A DNA stretch of 64,000 nucleotides from Promethearchaeota archaeon (GTDB lineage Archaea > Asgardarchaeota > Lokiarchaeia > Sigyniarchaeales > SOKP01). This document shows positions 36,660-47,380 of the stretch, one piece after another. The stretch covers positions 372,001-436,000 of the forward strand of contig JAHPZE010000001.1 in the NCBI GenBank assembly GCA_019058365.1, given 5' to 3'. The translations under genes and the position numbers were made by a program. Below the pieces are notes generated by a model. It was not told where the DNA came from, did not search any database, and saw nothing but the letters and a program-made list of their open reading frames with translations. Position 1 is the first letter of the stretch; each line of letters begins with the position of its first letter.

Positions 36660-39600
36660 CTACAAACCGTTCTTAACTTCCTCTTTTTCTAATAAATAAG
36701 AATCAATCATTGTAGAGATCTGGTCAAAATCATAATGTTTAACCATTATAGCTCCAACAGGGCAAGTAGCTGCACATGTTCCACAACCTTTGCAGACTGC
36801 AGCGTTGATATTAGATTTTCTGACTTTGATACTTACATCCTCAAATTCTTTGGTTATTTCTATAAGTTCTATTGCTTTATACGGACACACGTCTTCACAT
36901 TTCCCACATCCTATACATTTTTCTTCTGAAACCTCTGCTACCAATCCAGAAGTAGTAATTTTATCCGCACTTAAGAATCTACTTGCTCTTCCTGCAGCAC
37001 CATTAGCTTGCGAAATTGAATCCTGTATATTTTTTGGCCATTGAGCACAGCCACATAAGAAAATTCCATCTGTAGCAAAATCTAAGGGTCTCAATTTAAC
37101 ATGTGCTTCTAAAAAGAATCCATTCTTGTCTAATGGAACTTTCAACATCATTGCTAATTCTTTTAAGTTATCTGCTGGAATCATAGGTGTCGAAAGTATT
37201 ATCAAATCTGTTTCAAATTCGACGGTATCTTTTAAATTAGTATCAAATACTTTTATCTGATATTTTTCAGGACTTCCTTTTTTCTTTTGCACTTCTGGTA
37301 AATTATCTAAGTCATATCTCAAAAAAATTGCGTCTTTTCTGCGTTCACGATAATATTCTTCGAATTGTTTTTTGGCCATTTGTAAATCTCTATAAATAAC
37401 TACAAGTTCTAAATCAGGCTTCAATTCTTTTAATATTCTAACATTTTTGACGGAATTAGCACAACAAATATTGGAACAGTAAGTTATTCCCTCATTTTGT
37501 CTTGCATTTACACATAAAATTAATGTTATTCGAGTAATTTGATCTAACCAAGATTTATCTTTATTTTGTAATTTCTGCTCTAACTCCAATTGAGTCATTA
37601 CATTTTTATTTTTATCGTGGTATTCAAAAAGTCCTGATGGCTTAAATTCTTGGCCGCCAGTAGCAACTATTATCGTCCCAATTTTTAACTCATGGGTTTT
37701 GTTATTTGAATCGTTTATCACTACATCATAATTTCCGACATAACCTTTAATATTCTTAATTCCACCATTTAAGAATACCTGAATGTTACTACTTTTCTCT
37801 ATCTTTTCTTTTGTTTCATTTAATAATTCTAATGCATTTTTATGAACTGGATATAATACATTTAGAAATCTTAAGTTTCCACCTAACTCATTTTTTTTTT
37901 CTATAAGAAAAGTTTTAAATCCTTGATTAGCTATATTTAAAGCTGCAGTCATACCTGAAATACCTCCTCCAATAATTAAAGCTGTATGGGTAATATCTAT
38001 TTTATCTTCTTTCTGGGGCTTTAGTAATTTAGACTTTGCGACATGCATTCTAATTAAATCTATGGCTTTATGAGTAGCAGCATCTTTTTCTTTCATATGA
38101 ACCCATGAACATTGATCTCGAATATTAACAAGCTCAAAAAGATATTTATTTAACCCGGCTTCTTGACATGTTTCTTGAAATAAGCTTTCATGTGTTCTAG
38201 GAGTACAAGATGCCACAATAAATCTATTTAAATCATGTTCAGCAATTAATTCTTTAATCCTAATTTGAGAGTCAGATGAACATGAATATAAATTTGCTTC
38301 ACATACCACTACGTTTGGGAGGTTTTTAACATATTCTACAACTCGAGGAACATCTACATAATTTCCAATATTGATTCCACAATGACAAACCATTACCCCT
38401 ATTCTTGGTTTATCTGTAATTTTAACCACTTTTTCTGCTATATCGAATGTTTTTTCTTTCACTTGGGTAAATTTAACAGAGTTTAATAAATCAGCGATTT
38501 GTGCTGCTACTCCACTAGCGTCAGCAACCGTCTCTGGAATATCCATTGGTCCTTGACAGAATCCACATAAGAAAATCCCATTTCTAGTAGATTTTAATTT
38601 ATCAAAATACGATTTTTCTTTGAAAAAGTTGTATGTATCTAATTCAATTCCTAAAGTTTTTCCTATTTCTTTAACTCCTTTTGATGGAACTAAAGGGGAT
38701 GCCAGAACAACCAAATTAGCACGAAAATCCTTGAATTCACCAGTCTTCAAATCCTCATAATGTATAATTAAATCTTTAGTTTCGGGATCTTCTTCAATTG
38801 TACTTATTTTTGATTGAAAATATTTTACTCCATATTCTTTTTGAGCTCTTTGTGTGAATTCATAAAAATTTTTACCATATGCGCGAATATCATGCCGAAA
38901 TACATAACATTCTGAATTGTCCGAATGTTCTTGGGTAATTATTGCTTGTTTTGCTGTATAAGTGCAGCAAACACTAGAGCAAAAAGGGACATTTTCATGA
39001 AGATCTCTTGAACCTGCACATTGAATAAAAGCAATAACTTCAGGTTCTTCATCATCACTTAATCGCTTGACATGTCCACCAAATGGTCCAGATGCGCATA
39101 ATATCCTTTCATATTCAAGAGCACTAACAACATTTTCGTATCTATACCCCCATCTTGAAGTTAATTTTTCAGCAGGCATTTCAAAACCTGTTGCTACCAC
39201 TACAGCTCCAACTTTAATTTCAAATTCTTCAGGTTTCTGTTCAAAATCTATTGCCTCAGCAGGACAAGCCTTTTTACATATTTGGCATACTCCCTTCGTT
39301 AAATATAAACACATCTCGGAATCAATTAAATAAATAGGAGGTACTGCTTGTGGAAAAGGAATAAATACTGATTTTCTTTTACCAATGTTCATTTCAAAAG
39401 GATTTGGAGCCATTATTTTGGGGCATTTAGCAGCACATTCTCCACATCCCTTACATTTAGTTTCATCAATATATCGAGGTTTTTTCAGGATTTTCGCAGT
39501 AAAATTACCAGGTTCACCGTCTACTTGAAGAACTTCATGATATGTCATTAATTCAACATTAGGATTACGAAATACTTCAACCATTTTTGGAGCTAATATA

Positions 39601-39767
39601 CATAAGGAACAATCTAATGTTGGAAAAGTCTTGTCCAGTTGAGACATTCTACCTCCAATTGAAGGTGATTTCTCAACTAGGTATACTTTAAATCCTAATT
39701 CTGTGAGATCAAGAGAAATTTGTATTCCCGCTATACCTCCTCCAATTACTAACACAGAACCCTCCAT
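36660..39767 (-). CDS. hdrA: Double-length HdrA-like flavin/iron-sulfur subunit
   Basis: A 1035-residue protein, longer than the usual 650-residue HdrA. The first half has the FAD site V-I-G-G-G-I-A-G-I-Q, then D-C-S-L-C-I-L-A-P-K, C-K-G-C-G-E-C-A-A-K-C-P and other 4Fe-4S motifs. After about residue 445 a second HdrA-like unit starts with C-H-C-G-I-N-I-G and V-A-S-C-T-P-R-T-H-E, then I-I-G-G-G-I-S-G-M-T, and the C-terminal ferredoxin has C-I-G-C-G-K-C and C-K-G-C-G-T-C. HdrA is the flavin-bifurcating subunit of heterodisulfide reductases. It is preceded by HdrCB (start/stop overlap TAATG) and followed by MvhD. Confidence 0.92.
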   Translation of the reverse strand: MEGSVLVIGGGIAGIQISLDLTELGFKVYLVEKSPSIGGRMSQLDKTFPTLDCSLCILAPKMVEVFRNPNVELMTYHEVLQVDGEPGNFTAKILKKPRYIDETKCKGCGECAAKCPKIMAPNPFEMNIGKRKSVFIPFPQAVPPIYLIDSEMCLYLTKGVCQICKKACPAEAIDFEQKPEEFEIKVGAVVVATGFEMPAEKLTSRWGYRYENVVSALEYERILCASGPFGGHVKRLSDDEEPEVIAFIQCAGSRDLHENVPFCSSVCCTYTAKQAIITQEHSDNSECYVFRHDIRAYGKNFYEFTQRAQKEYGVKYFQSKISTIEEDPETKDLIIHYEDLKTGEFKDFRANLVVLASPLVPSKGVKEIGKTLGIELDTYNFFKEKSYFDKLKSTRNGIFLCGFCQGPMDIPETVADASGVAAQIADLLNSVKFTQVKEKTFDIAEKVVKITDKPRIGVMVCHCGINIGNYVDVPRVVEYVKNLPNVVVCEANLYSCSSDSQIRIKELIAEHDLNRFIVASCTPRTHESLFQETCQEAGLNKYLFELVNIRDQCSWVHMKEKDAATHKAIDLIRMHVAKSKLLKPQKEDKIDITHTALIIGGGISGMTAALNIANQGFKTFLIEKKNELGGNLRFLNVLYPVHKNALELLNETKEKIEKSSNIQVFLNGGIKNIKGYVGNYDVVINDSNNKTHELKIGTIIVATGGQEFKPSGLFEYHDKNKNVMTQLELEQKLQNKDKSWLDQITRITLILCVNARQNEGITYCSNICCANSVKNVRILKELKPDLELVVIYRDLQMAKKQFEEYYRERRKDAIFLRYDLDNLPEVQKKKGSPEKYQIKVFDTNLKDTVEFETDLIILSTPMIPADNLKELAMMLKVPLDKNGFFLEAHVKLRPLDFATDGIFLCGCAQWPKNIQDSISQANGAAGRASRFLSADKITTSGLVAEVSEEKCIGCGKCEDVCPYKAIELIEITKEFEDVSIKVRKSNINAAVCKGCGTCAATCPVGAIMVKHYDFDQISTMIDSYLLEKEEVKNGL

Positions 39768-41047
39768 TATTTTTCTTCCTCCGCCGTTGGATTAGAATCA
39801 ACGACATAAATTAAATTTACTAAGAATTCAGAAAAATCGACTATTTCTATTGAGGAAATATCTTCATAATCATTTTGCAAGCACGAAAAATGCATTTTGC
39901 ACTTAGGACAAGACGTAACCATTATTTTTCCCACGTCTTTTGCTTCTAAGAGCCTTTTATATCGCAATGCTTTTGATCGATCATTACAATTCATCCAAGA
40001 ACTTACTCCACAACACAGAGCATCTTTCTTGTTATGTGCCATTTCATTAAACTTATATCCTAATTTTTTCAATTGAGAAAAAATTTCACGTACATTTTCT
40101 ATTATCTGACTATCTTTAGGTAAAAATCGACTTAGACGACATGGATCATGATAAGTAAATGGGATAGGTTCTTCTTTTTGAGAAGGATTCTTAAACTCAA
40201 TCTTATTTGCTTTCCAATTTTCATAAATATACTCTATTAAATGTTTAACAATGAATTTTTTATTAAAATCGTCAAAAAGATTTTGATAATCTACTTTAAA
40301 TGTCCTATAACATTCAGCACAGGCAGTTATAATTGTTTTAACTCCCGTTTCTTCAATTCTTTTAATATTCTTCTTTGCTAAATTGATAAATTCTTTGAGT
40401 TTTCCTTGACCCCAATAGAGATCATGGCCACAACAGATTTCATCTTGAAGAACTACTACAGGTTCTTTTTCAATCTGGCATAATATTTTTAAAGTGCTTT
40501 CTGCTATAGAATTGGAATTTTCAAACTCAAAATTAAAAAAGGGTAAACACCCAACATAATACATAATATTTCCATGTTCTGAAATTTCACATCCCTTAGG
40601 AACCCATTCAAGAGATCTTTCTGGCTTTATATCGGAAGCACTCATTATTTCTGAGATAGTTGTATATACCCCCTTATGAGCAATATACTCATCCGGGTTT
40701 TGATTATATGATTCTCGCATTTTATATTTAGCCATTCTTACGATGTCTGCGAAATTTATTCCCTCAGGACAGTTTTGAAGACAAGCATTGCAAGTTAAAC
40801 AATCCCATAAAATTCCACTCTCAATAACTTTATCCTCAAAACCCTCTAGAATCATTTCGATTATTCTGCTCGGTTCAAAAGTTTGAACTTTACTAAGTTG
40901 ACAAACACCACTGCATCGAACACATTGATAACATCGATATAATAATTTTCTTATATCTGGTTCATAAATTTTTTCAAGATATGAATCAATATTATCCTTA
41001 GGTTCTTCTGGATCTTCCGCTTTTGAAGTCTCTGTAATATTATTCAC
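39767..41047 (-). CDS. HdrCB-like fusion: 4Fe-4S domain plus two CCG domains
   Basis: A 426-residue protein. An N-terminal HdrC part has C-Y-Q-C-V-R-C-S-G-V-C-Q and C-L-T-C-N-A-C-L-Q-N-C-P (two 4Fe-4S sites). Two HdrB-type cysteine-rich domains follow: Y-V-G-C-L-P-F with C-C-G-H-D and C-A-E-C-Y, then D-P-C-R-L-S-R-F-L with C-C-G-V-S-S-W and C-P-K-C-K. CCG domains bind the noncubane clusters that reduce disulfides. Such HdrD-like fusions substitute for separate HdrB and HdrC. It has a paralogue at 58648-59925. The start overlap with HdrA is one base. Confidence 0.92.
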   Translation of the reverse strand: MNNITETSKAEDPEEPKDNIDSYLEKIYEPDIRKLLYRCYQCVRCSGVCQLSKVQTFEPSRIIEMILEGFEDKVIESGILWDCLTCNACLQNCPEGINFADIVRMAKYKMRESYNQNPDEYIAHKGVYTTISEIMSASDIKPERSLEWVPKGCEISEHGNIMYYVGCLPFFNFEFENSNSIAESTLKILCQIEKEPVVVLQDEICCGHDLYWGQGKLKEFINLAKKNIKRIEETGVKTIITACAECYRTFKVDYQNLFDDFNKKFIVKHLIEYIYENWKANKIEFKNPSQKEEPIPFTYHDPCRLSRFLPKDSQIIENVREIFSQLKKLGYKFNEMAHNKKDALCCGVSSWMNCNDRSKALRYKRLLEAKDVGKIMVTSCPKCKMHFSCLQNDYEDISSIEIVDFSEFLVNLIYVVDSNPTAEEEK

Positions 41048-41198
41048 TTTCTCTGGTTATTTCAAATTTTAATAATTTGAACCAATAATGATTAGAAAAA
41101 AAATAGAAAGAATTTATTTTTTCTGATTAGGTTTCATAACTCTCTTGTCAAATGAGGAATTGCATTGATGATAAAGCAAGATTCTTCTTTATTTGAAT

Positions 41199-44100
41199 TT
41201 ACATAGCAAGTGTCCTAATCATTGCATTAATTTGCTCAAAATCGTAATGTTTTATTGAAATTGCCCCAACTGGACAATTAACAGCACAAGTTCCACAGCC
41301 TTTACATAATCCTGAATTAACAGTAGACTTCTTTATCGGAAGGCTCACTTCTTCAAACTTCTTCAGCACTTCTACAATTTCTATTGCGTTATATGAACAT
41401 ACTTCCTCGCATGTCCCACAACCGATACATATCTCTTTTTCTACTTCCGCAATTAATCCAGATGTGGTAATTTCTTCTGCGCTTAAAAATCTGCATGCTC
41501 TTCCTGCTGCGCCATTTGCCTGTGATATTGAGTCTTGGATGTTTTTAGGCCAATGAGCACATCCACATAAGAAAATTCCATCAGTAGCAAAATCTAATGG
41601 TCTTAATTTAACATGAGCCTCCAAAAAAAAACCATTTTTGTCTAATGGAACTTTTAGTTTCTGTGCTAATTCATCTAAGTTATCAGCTGGAACCATTGGT
41701 GTTGATAGTACTATTAAATCCGTGTTAAAATTAATATTTTCTTGTAGATTTGTGTCAAAGACTTTTATTTCAAATTTCTCTCTTCCTCCATTTATATCTC
41801 TAATGACAGGGGGATTGTCTAAATCATATCTCAAAAATATAGCATCCTTTCTTCTTTCACGATAATATCTTTCAAATTCTTTCTTTGCCATTTGAAGATC
41901 TCTATAAAGCACTATTAGCTTTAGATCCTGCTTTATTTCCTTAAGGATATTAATATTTTTTATAGCAGTTTCACAACAAATATTTGAGCAGTAAGTTATC
42001 CCTTTTTCTTGTCTTGCATTAACGCATAATAATGTTGTAATATGATTAAGTTTATCTAACCATGATTGATCTTCATCCTTTAATTTCTGTTCTAATTGTA
42101 ATTGTGTAATTACATTATGGTTCGTATAAGTATATTCAAAAAATTCATTAGGTTTTAACTCTTTTCCACCAGTGGCGACAATAATAGTGCCAATTTTTAA
42201 TTCATGAACATTGCTATCTGAATCGATAACTGAAGCATTATAGTTGCCAAGATATCCATAAATATCTTTCAATTCAGAATTTAAAAAGACTTGAATGTTC
42301 TTATTTTGTGTAACTTTTTCTATAGTTTCATTTAATAAGATTGAAGCATCCTCCTGGGTAGGATATAACATATTCAAATACTTTAAATTGCCACCTAAGT
42401 ATCTGTCTTTTTCTACGAGATAAACTTTAAATCCTTGATTAGCTATACTCAATGCGGCTGTCATTCCAGATATACCTCCACCAATTATCAATGCAGTTTG
42501 AGTAATTTTTAATTTCTCTTCTTTTTGCGATTTTAATAATCTTGATTTAGCAACTCCCATTCTTATTAAATCAATTGCTTTTTTCGTAGCAAGCTCCTTC
42601 TCTTTCATATGTACCCATGAACATTGATCACGGATATTTACCATGTCAAAAAGATACTTGTTTAGACCTGCTTCTTGACATGTCTCTTGGAATAATGATT
42701 CATGGGTTCGTGGGGTACAAGACGCGACAATAAATCGATTTAAATTATATTCACCTATTACTTCTTTAATTCGTTCTTGCGAATCAGAACTACAAGAATA
42801 AAGATTATCTTCACAAAAAACTACATTAGGCAATGTTTTTATGTGTTCTATAACTTGAGGAATCTCAATATATTTTCCAATATTAATACCACAATGACAG
42901 ATGAGGACCCCAATTCTAGGTATATCTGTTTCTTTAACTGCCTTTTCTGGTATCCCTACAATTTTTTCTTGTGTCTCAGTAAACTTAAAAGAATTAAGTA
43001 AAGTTGCTACTTGTGAAGCTACCCCACTGGAATCAGCTACCGTTTCTGGTATATCCATTGGACCTTGGCAAAAACCAGCTAAAAAAATGCCTTCTTTAGA
43101 GGATAAAGATTTACTGTAATATGATTTCTCCTGAAAAAAATTATATTCATCCAACTCGATATTTAAAACTTGAGCTAATTCTCTAGTTCCAGCCGAAGGG
43201 ACTAGGGGTGTGGCCAATACTACTAAATTTGCCTTAAAATCCTTAAATTTACCAATTTTTAGATCTTCATAATGAATTACTAAATCATTTGTTTCTGGAT
43301 CTTCTATTATTCTGCTAATTTTAGTTTGGAAATATTTTACCCCATATTCTGACTGAGCTCGCTGGGTAAACTCGTAGAAGTTTTTTCCATAAGCCCTAAC
43401 ATCATGCCTAAATACAAAACACTGTGAGTTTTCAGAATGTTCCTTAGTTATGATTGCTTCTTTAGCTGTATACATGCAACAAACTGAAGAACAATACGGA
43501 ACACCTTCACGTAAATCCCTTGAACCCGCGCATTGAATAAATGCTATTTTTTCTGGCTCTTTCGCATCGCTAGGTCTTACAATATGCCCCTGAAATGGTC
43601 CAGAAGCTGATAATATTCGCTCATATTCCAAAGCACTTACCACATTTTTATAATTATAACCCCATCTTGAGGTTAACTCTTCTCCTAACACATCATATCC
43701 AGTAGCAACAACAATAGCACCAACGTTCAATTTGATTTCTTGAGGTTTCTGTTCATAATCTATGGCTTCTGCCTTACAAACTTTCTCACAGACCCCGCAT
43801 ACTCCTTTAGTTAATTTTAAACACAATTCAGAGTCAATTAAGTATACCGGAGGTACTGCTTGAGGAAATGGAATGTAGATTGACTTTCTTTTACCAAGAT
43901 TCATATCAAAGATGTTAGGGGTTTCAATCTTTGGACATTTAGCAGCACAGTCACCACAGCCTTTACATTTAGTCTCATCAATATAACGAGGTTTCTTAAG
44001 TACTGTAACATCAAAATTACTTGCGTTTCCAGAAACTTTTTGAACTTCATGATAAGTCATTAATTCAATGTTAGGATTTCTAAATACTTCCACCATTTTA

Positions 44101-44279
44101 GGCGCAAGAATACATAAACTACAATCGTTTGTAGGAAAAGTTTTATCAAGTTGAGCCATTCTTCCTCCAATCGATGGGGTTTTTTCTACTAGGTAAACTT
44201 TAAAGCCTAATTCAGTTAAGTCTAAAGAAGTTTGGATCCCTGCTATTCCACCACCAATAACTAACACTGATCCTTCCAC
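41199..44279 (-). CDS. hdrA: Double-length HdrA-like protein, second in this array
   Basis: A 1026-residue paralogue of the gene at 36660-39767, nearly the same over its length: FAD site V-I-G-G-G-I-A-G-I-Q, D-C-S-L-C-I-L-A-P-K, C-H-C-G-I-N-I-G, V-A-S-C-T-P-R-T-H-E and C-terminal ferredoxins. It is the first gene of the left Hdr array, about 150 bases before the HdrCB gene. It lies directly beside the accessory island, whose left end starts at 44280. No MvhD accompanies it. This suggests tandem duplication of HdrA. Confidence 0.9.
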   Translation of the reverse strand: MEGSVLVIGGGIAGIQTSLDLTELGFKVYLVEKTPSIGGRMAQLDKTFPTNDCSLCILAPKMVEVFRNPNIELMTYHEVQKVSGNASNFDVTVLKKPRYIDETKCKGCGDCAAKCPKIETPNIFDMNLGKRKSIYIPFPQAVPPVYLIDSELCLKLTKGVCGVCEKVCKAEAIDYEQKPQEIKLNVGAIVVATGYDVLGEELTSRWGYNYKNVVSALEYERILSASGPFQGHIVRPSDAKEPEKIAFIQCAGSRDLREGVPYCSSVCCMYTAKEAIITKEHSENSQCFVFRHDVRAYGKNFYEFTQRAQSEYGVKYFQTKISRIIEDPETNDLVIHYEDLKIGKFKDFKANLVVLATPLVPSAGTRELAQVLNIELDEYNFFQEKSYYSKSLSSKEGIFLAGFCQGPMDIPETVADSSGVASQVATLLNSFKFTETQEKIVGIPEKAVKETDIPRIGVLICHCGINIGKYIEIPQVIEHIKTLPNVVFCEDNLYSCSSDSQERIKEVIGEYNLNRFIVASCTPRTHESLFQETCQEAGLNKYLFDMVNIRDQCSWVHMKEKELATKKAIDLIRMGVAKSRLLKSQKEEKLKITQTALIIGGGISGMTAALSIANQGFKVYLVEKDRYLGGNLKYLNMLYPTQEDASILLNETIEKVTQNKNIQVFLNSELKDIYGYLGNYNASVIDSDSNVHELKIGTIIVATGGKELKPNEFFEYTYTNHNVITQLQLEQKLKDEDQSWLDKLNHITTLLCVNARQEKGITYCSNICCETAIKNINILKEIKQDLKLIVLYRDLQMAKKEFERYYRERRKDAIFLRYDLDNPPVIRDINGGREKFEIKVFDTNLQENINFNTDLIVLSTPMVPADNLDELAQKLKVPLDKNGFFLEAHVKLRPLDFATDGIFLCGCAHWPKNIQDSISQANGAAGRACRFLSAEEITTSGLIAEVEKEICIGCGTCEEVCSYNAIEIVEVLKKFEEVSLPIKKSTVNSGLCKGCGTCAVNCPVGAISIKHYDFEQINAMIRTLAM

Positions 44280-45001
44280 TATTTAACACTTTCTTATTTT
44301 TTTGATAAAAATTTGTATTCACATCTTTTTTTCAGTTGAGTAAAAAATAAGGAAAGGTAATTATATAAATATTTTTATGAAAAATGATCGGAATTCGACA
44401 TGTTTCACTTTGCGAATGATCATTCCCAAACATTTTCTAAGTTCAATACCTCGTAATTGGTCATAATTTCTATTTTTTGTTTCCGTTTCTAGGAATTATG
44501 CTCATTTTTGCTAATCAATTATGGGAATAAGGTCCAAATTGATAACTTTTATTGTAGAATTTTAATGATAGTCAACTTTATGGATGTTTATTGACAGATT
44601 CGACTTTTTCAGCTATCGTTTTTCTATATTATGAATGTTTAGGAAAAAAAGTTAGCCTCAAAATATTATAAAATTACAAAATAATAAGAAAAATCATTAA
44701 TTTCGATAGTTGTTCAAATCTTCCAAGAACTGTCATTTTAAAAGATTCATGTAATAGAAAATAAAAGAATATATTATGTTGAGTATCTCATATAATTATA
44801 AGACAAAAATTTTAAATCTAAACTTTTCAAAATGACCAGAGATAAAACAGACATAAATTACTTTAAATTTATGACAAAACGATGATTGAAAGAATAAATT
44901 CTTTTATAGGCAAAGAATGGGGTGAAAATTTTTTAGACTTATTAAAAAATGGTGAAAAAACAAATTCATTATTGGAATTATAAAAAAATTTAGGTAATCT
45001 C
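44280..45001. other. Intergenic region, island border; tiny ORF at 44882-44983
   Basis: AT-rich DNA between the HdrA promoter and the Orc1/Cdc6-like gene. A 33-residue frame (ATG 44882, starting M-I-E-R-I-N-S-F) ends 18 bases before the ATPase gene and could be a leader peptide or decayed sequence. No other gene or RNA was recognised. Confidence 0.35.
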
Positions 45002-46258
45002 ATGATTGAAGATAATAATAAGATTTTTAAATCTATTAGTGCAGGTGAACTCTTAACATCTAATCACGTAGAAAAACTAATCTGTCGAAGTGAGGCTATT
45101 AAAAGACTTACAGCAAATTTCGGAAGTATATTGAAAGAGCCAAAAAACTTCTCTATTAATTGCCTTCTTATCGGTAAGGGAGCTATCGGAAAAACGTTAG
45201 TTGCGAAATATTTTGGGTACGAACTTATTAGAAGAAAAGCTGTTGAAATGAAAATTAGATTTATGATTGAATATTTTAATTGTATTCATTTCCGTTCAAA
45301 AGGCAATATAATCAGAGAACTCATTGCTAAATATGTACCTCTGAGTTGGAATCGAGGATATAAGCTTAACAAATCTCTATTATTTTCAAAATTAAAACAG
45401 GACAATCGGTTTATATTATTAATTCTTGATGAAGTTCATCTTTTAAAATCAGAGGATATTTTAGCGCTTCTCGATATCGGAAAAAAATATTCACAGATAG
45501 CAACAATAATGATTTGTAGAACACAGGATTGGTTGCGAGTAAAAAAGGATAAATTGCTATTTGATGAAATTATAGAGCTTCGACCATACAATTTCAATGA
45601 AGTTTTTAACATCTTGAAATATAGGAGTGAAATTGCATTCCAAAAAAATGTTATTACTGATGATGTATTGAAGACTATATCTCAGATTGTAGTAGATAAT
45701 GAAAATATGAGAAACGGGCTCGAAATTTTAAGAAAAAGTGGTTCACTATGTGTAAAGAAAAACTTGGATCAAATAACTGCTGATATTGTGAAAGAAACCA
45801 ACAAGGATATATATCCTACTTTTCGCAATGATCTAATCACCGAATTAAATTTAAAAGAACACGAGTATTTAATATTATTTGGAGTTGCAAGATCAATAGT
45901 AAATCAAGACAACCACTACACGTCAACTGATGAAGCTTTTGAGGAATATCTAAAGATATGTGAGGAATATCAAAAACTTTATGACGATAATCAGAAGGTG
46001 TACCCTGGAATAATTGGAGATTATTCTATTAAACCAATTGACAAAATGAACTTTAAAAAACATATTCACTTACTTACGCAACTGAAATTGATTGTTTCAA
46101 AGACAGTTAAAAATGAGGAACCGACAAACAGTAGACATTTAGAGATCTCTTTATTAGATATATCTGAAACCAAATTATCCGTTTTACTAAAAGAGTTTTT
46201 AGATGGAAAATATAATGTACTTGACGATTTTAACCCCGGAGAAAGAATGCCCTTTTGA
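45002..46258 (+). CDS. Divergent Orc1/Cdc6-like AAA+ ATPase
   Basis: A 418-residue ATPase. Walker A is G-K-G-A-I-G-K-T near residue 59, Walker B L-L-I-L-D-E-V-H-L-L near residue 140, followed by a sensor region and a helical lid. The C-terminal part may be a winged helix. The overall layout is that of archaeal Orc1/Cdc6 initiators, but the sequence is divergent and the Walker A spacing is atypical for chromosomal Orc1. Such divergent copies sit on plasmids or integrated elements, which fits the accessory island. It could instead be an unrelated STAND-type ATPase. Confidence 0.6.
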   Translation: MIEDNNKIFKSISAGELLTSNHVEKLICRSEAIKRLTANFGSILKEPKNFSINCLLIGKGAIGKTLVAKYFGYELIRRKAVEMKIRFMIEYFNCIHFRSKGNIIRELIAKYVPLSWNRGYKLNKSLLFSKLKQDNRFILLILDEVHLLKSEDILALLDIGKKYSQIATIMICRTQDWLRVKKDKLLFDEIIELRPYNFNEVFNILKYRSEIAFQKNVITDDVLKTISQIVVDNENMRNGLEILRKSGSLCVKKNLDQITADIVKETNKDIYPTFRNDLITELNLKEHEYLILFGVARSIVNQDNHYTSTDEAFEEYLKICEEYQKLYDDNQKVYPGIIGDYSIKPIDKMNFKKHIHLLTQLKLIVSKTVKNEEPTNSRHLEISLLDISETKLSVLLKEFLDGKYNVLDDFNPGERMPF

Positions 46259-46372
46259 GGAGCAGAACATTTGTGTCTTTTAAAATTTAAACTAATAATT
46301 TTAATAATTTTTTAGAGTAATAAGAAAAAGTGCATTAATTCTCTAATATTGAATTTTTCACATAAACTTCAT

Positions 46373-46541
46373 TGAAATCAGACTCTCAATTTACCATTTC
46401 ATATGTATCCTTAGCGATGGGTAATATAAACATATTTATAAGTTAAGAAGTAAAAAAAATATGATTTTTTAGATCATTAAAAAACGAATAGATTATGGTA
46501 TTAAATTGTTTATAACGCGGATCTAGTTTTTTAATTTGATC
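46373..46541. repeat. Degenerate MvhD 3'-flank repeat, copy 1
   Basis: It contains the block AATCAGACTCTCAATTTACC, an ATATGATTTTTTAGATCATT block and, at the end, GGATCTAGTTTTTTAATTTG, which on the minus strand reads Q-I-K-K-L-D-P, the C-terminus of MvhD. The same order and spacing occurs at 55028-55200 beside an intact MvhD gene. Confidence 0.55.
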
Positions 46542-46645
46542 TGATCTGTGATTAATTTCAAGTTCAATATGGTATCATTACTAATTAAATATGAAATACT
46601 AAAACTTAAATAATATTGTATACAAATTTACTATGGTAAACTAAT

Positions 46646-46930
46646 ATGTCAATTGTAAAAATTAAAAATAAGAAAGGTTTGGAACAACTTCAAGCCAAAT
46701 TAACTCTAAGATTAGGTCGAAAACCCACACAGCAAGAGACTCTTGATTATTGCCTTATTTTAGCGAATCAAAATTTTGAAGAAATTATTCAAATAGCAAT
46801 GAATCTTCCAATATTAAACCCTAAAAAAGCTCAAAAAATTATTGAAAAAAGAAACAGCCTTGGTGATATTCCCTATAATCCTAACTCGCATTTTACTTCG
46901 GAAAATGATGACGATATTTATAACTTATAA
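46646..46930 (+). CDS. Probable antitoxin of a PIN-domain toxin-antitoxin pair
   Basis: A 94-residue acidic-tailed protein directly before a PIN toxin gene, the usual order. The N-terminal 45 residues (L-R-L-G-R-K-P-T-Q-Q-E-T-L-D-Y-C) look like a ribbon-helix-helix or helical DNA-binding part; the C-terminus is Asn/Asp-rich and probably wraps the toxin. Its stop codon directly abuts the possible TTG start of the next gene. The antitoxin family is not identified. Confidence 0.65.
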   Translation: MSIVKIKNKKGLEQLQAKLTLRLGRKPTQQETLDYCLILANQNFEEIIQIAMNLPILNPKKAQKIIEKRNSLGDIPYNPNSHFTSENDDDIYNL

Positions 46931-47380
46931 TTGGTGTTTCATGTGGGTGTATTCCTAGATACTGGTTTTTATCTTGGACTTTGTCATCCAAAGGATAAAT
47001 ATGCAGAACTAAGCGAAAAGATATTAAAAGAATTAGCTATAGGGAATTATGGAGTTCTATATACATCCTATTTTATTATAAATGAGGTGACTACATTAGC
47101 TGCCATCAGATCTAAAAATAATCTCAAAGTGTTCAACCATCTGGAAAAACTATTGTGGGGAAGTGAAAAAATTGCAACTATTCTTCCTTTTGATTTAAAT
47201 TTTGAACTTGAAACATGGCAATTATTCAAGAAAGAAAATACGATTGACTTGAAAGAAAAAAAAACAATGAGTTATACAGATATCAGTTCTATTGTTCTCT
47301 GTAATCATCATCAAATCGAATATATTGTTAGTTTTGATTCTCATTTTGATGGGTTTCTTCAGAGAATCTTTCAAGTATAA
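46931..47380 (+). CDS. PIN-domain ribonuclease toxin (VapC-like)
   Basis: Up to 149 residues depending on start (TTG 46931, GTG 46934 or GTG 46943; no ATG fits). The PIN acidic residues are visible: V-F-L-D-T-G-F near residue 10, an I-N-E-V-T-T Glu near residue 47, S-Y-T-D-I-S-S near residue 117 and S-F-D-S-H-F near residue 137. VapC-like toxins cleave RNA and are held inactive by the preceding antitoxin. The non-ATG start is normal for coupled toxin genes. It belongs to the accessory island. Confidence 0.8.
   Translation: MVFHVGVFLDTGFYLGLCHPKDKYAELSEKILKELAIGNYGVLYTSYFIINEVTTLAAIRSKNNLKVFNHLEKLLWGSEKIATILPFDLNFELETWQLFKKENTIDLKEKKTMSYTDISSIVLCNHHQIEYIVSFDSHFDGFLQRIFQV

Noticed and set aside
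44882-44983. 33-residue ORF before the Orc1/Cdc6-like gene
   Set aside because: Too short to support as a gene without conservation data; mentioned under the intergenic entry only.
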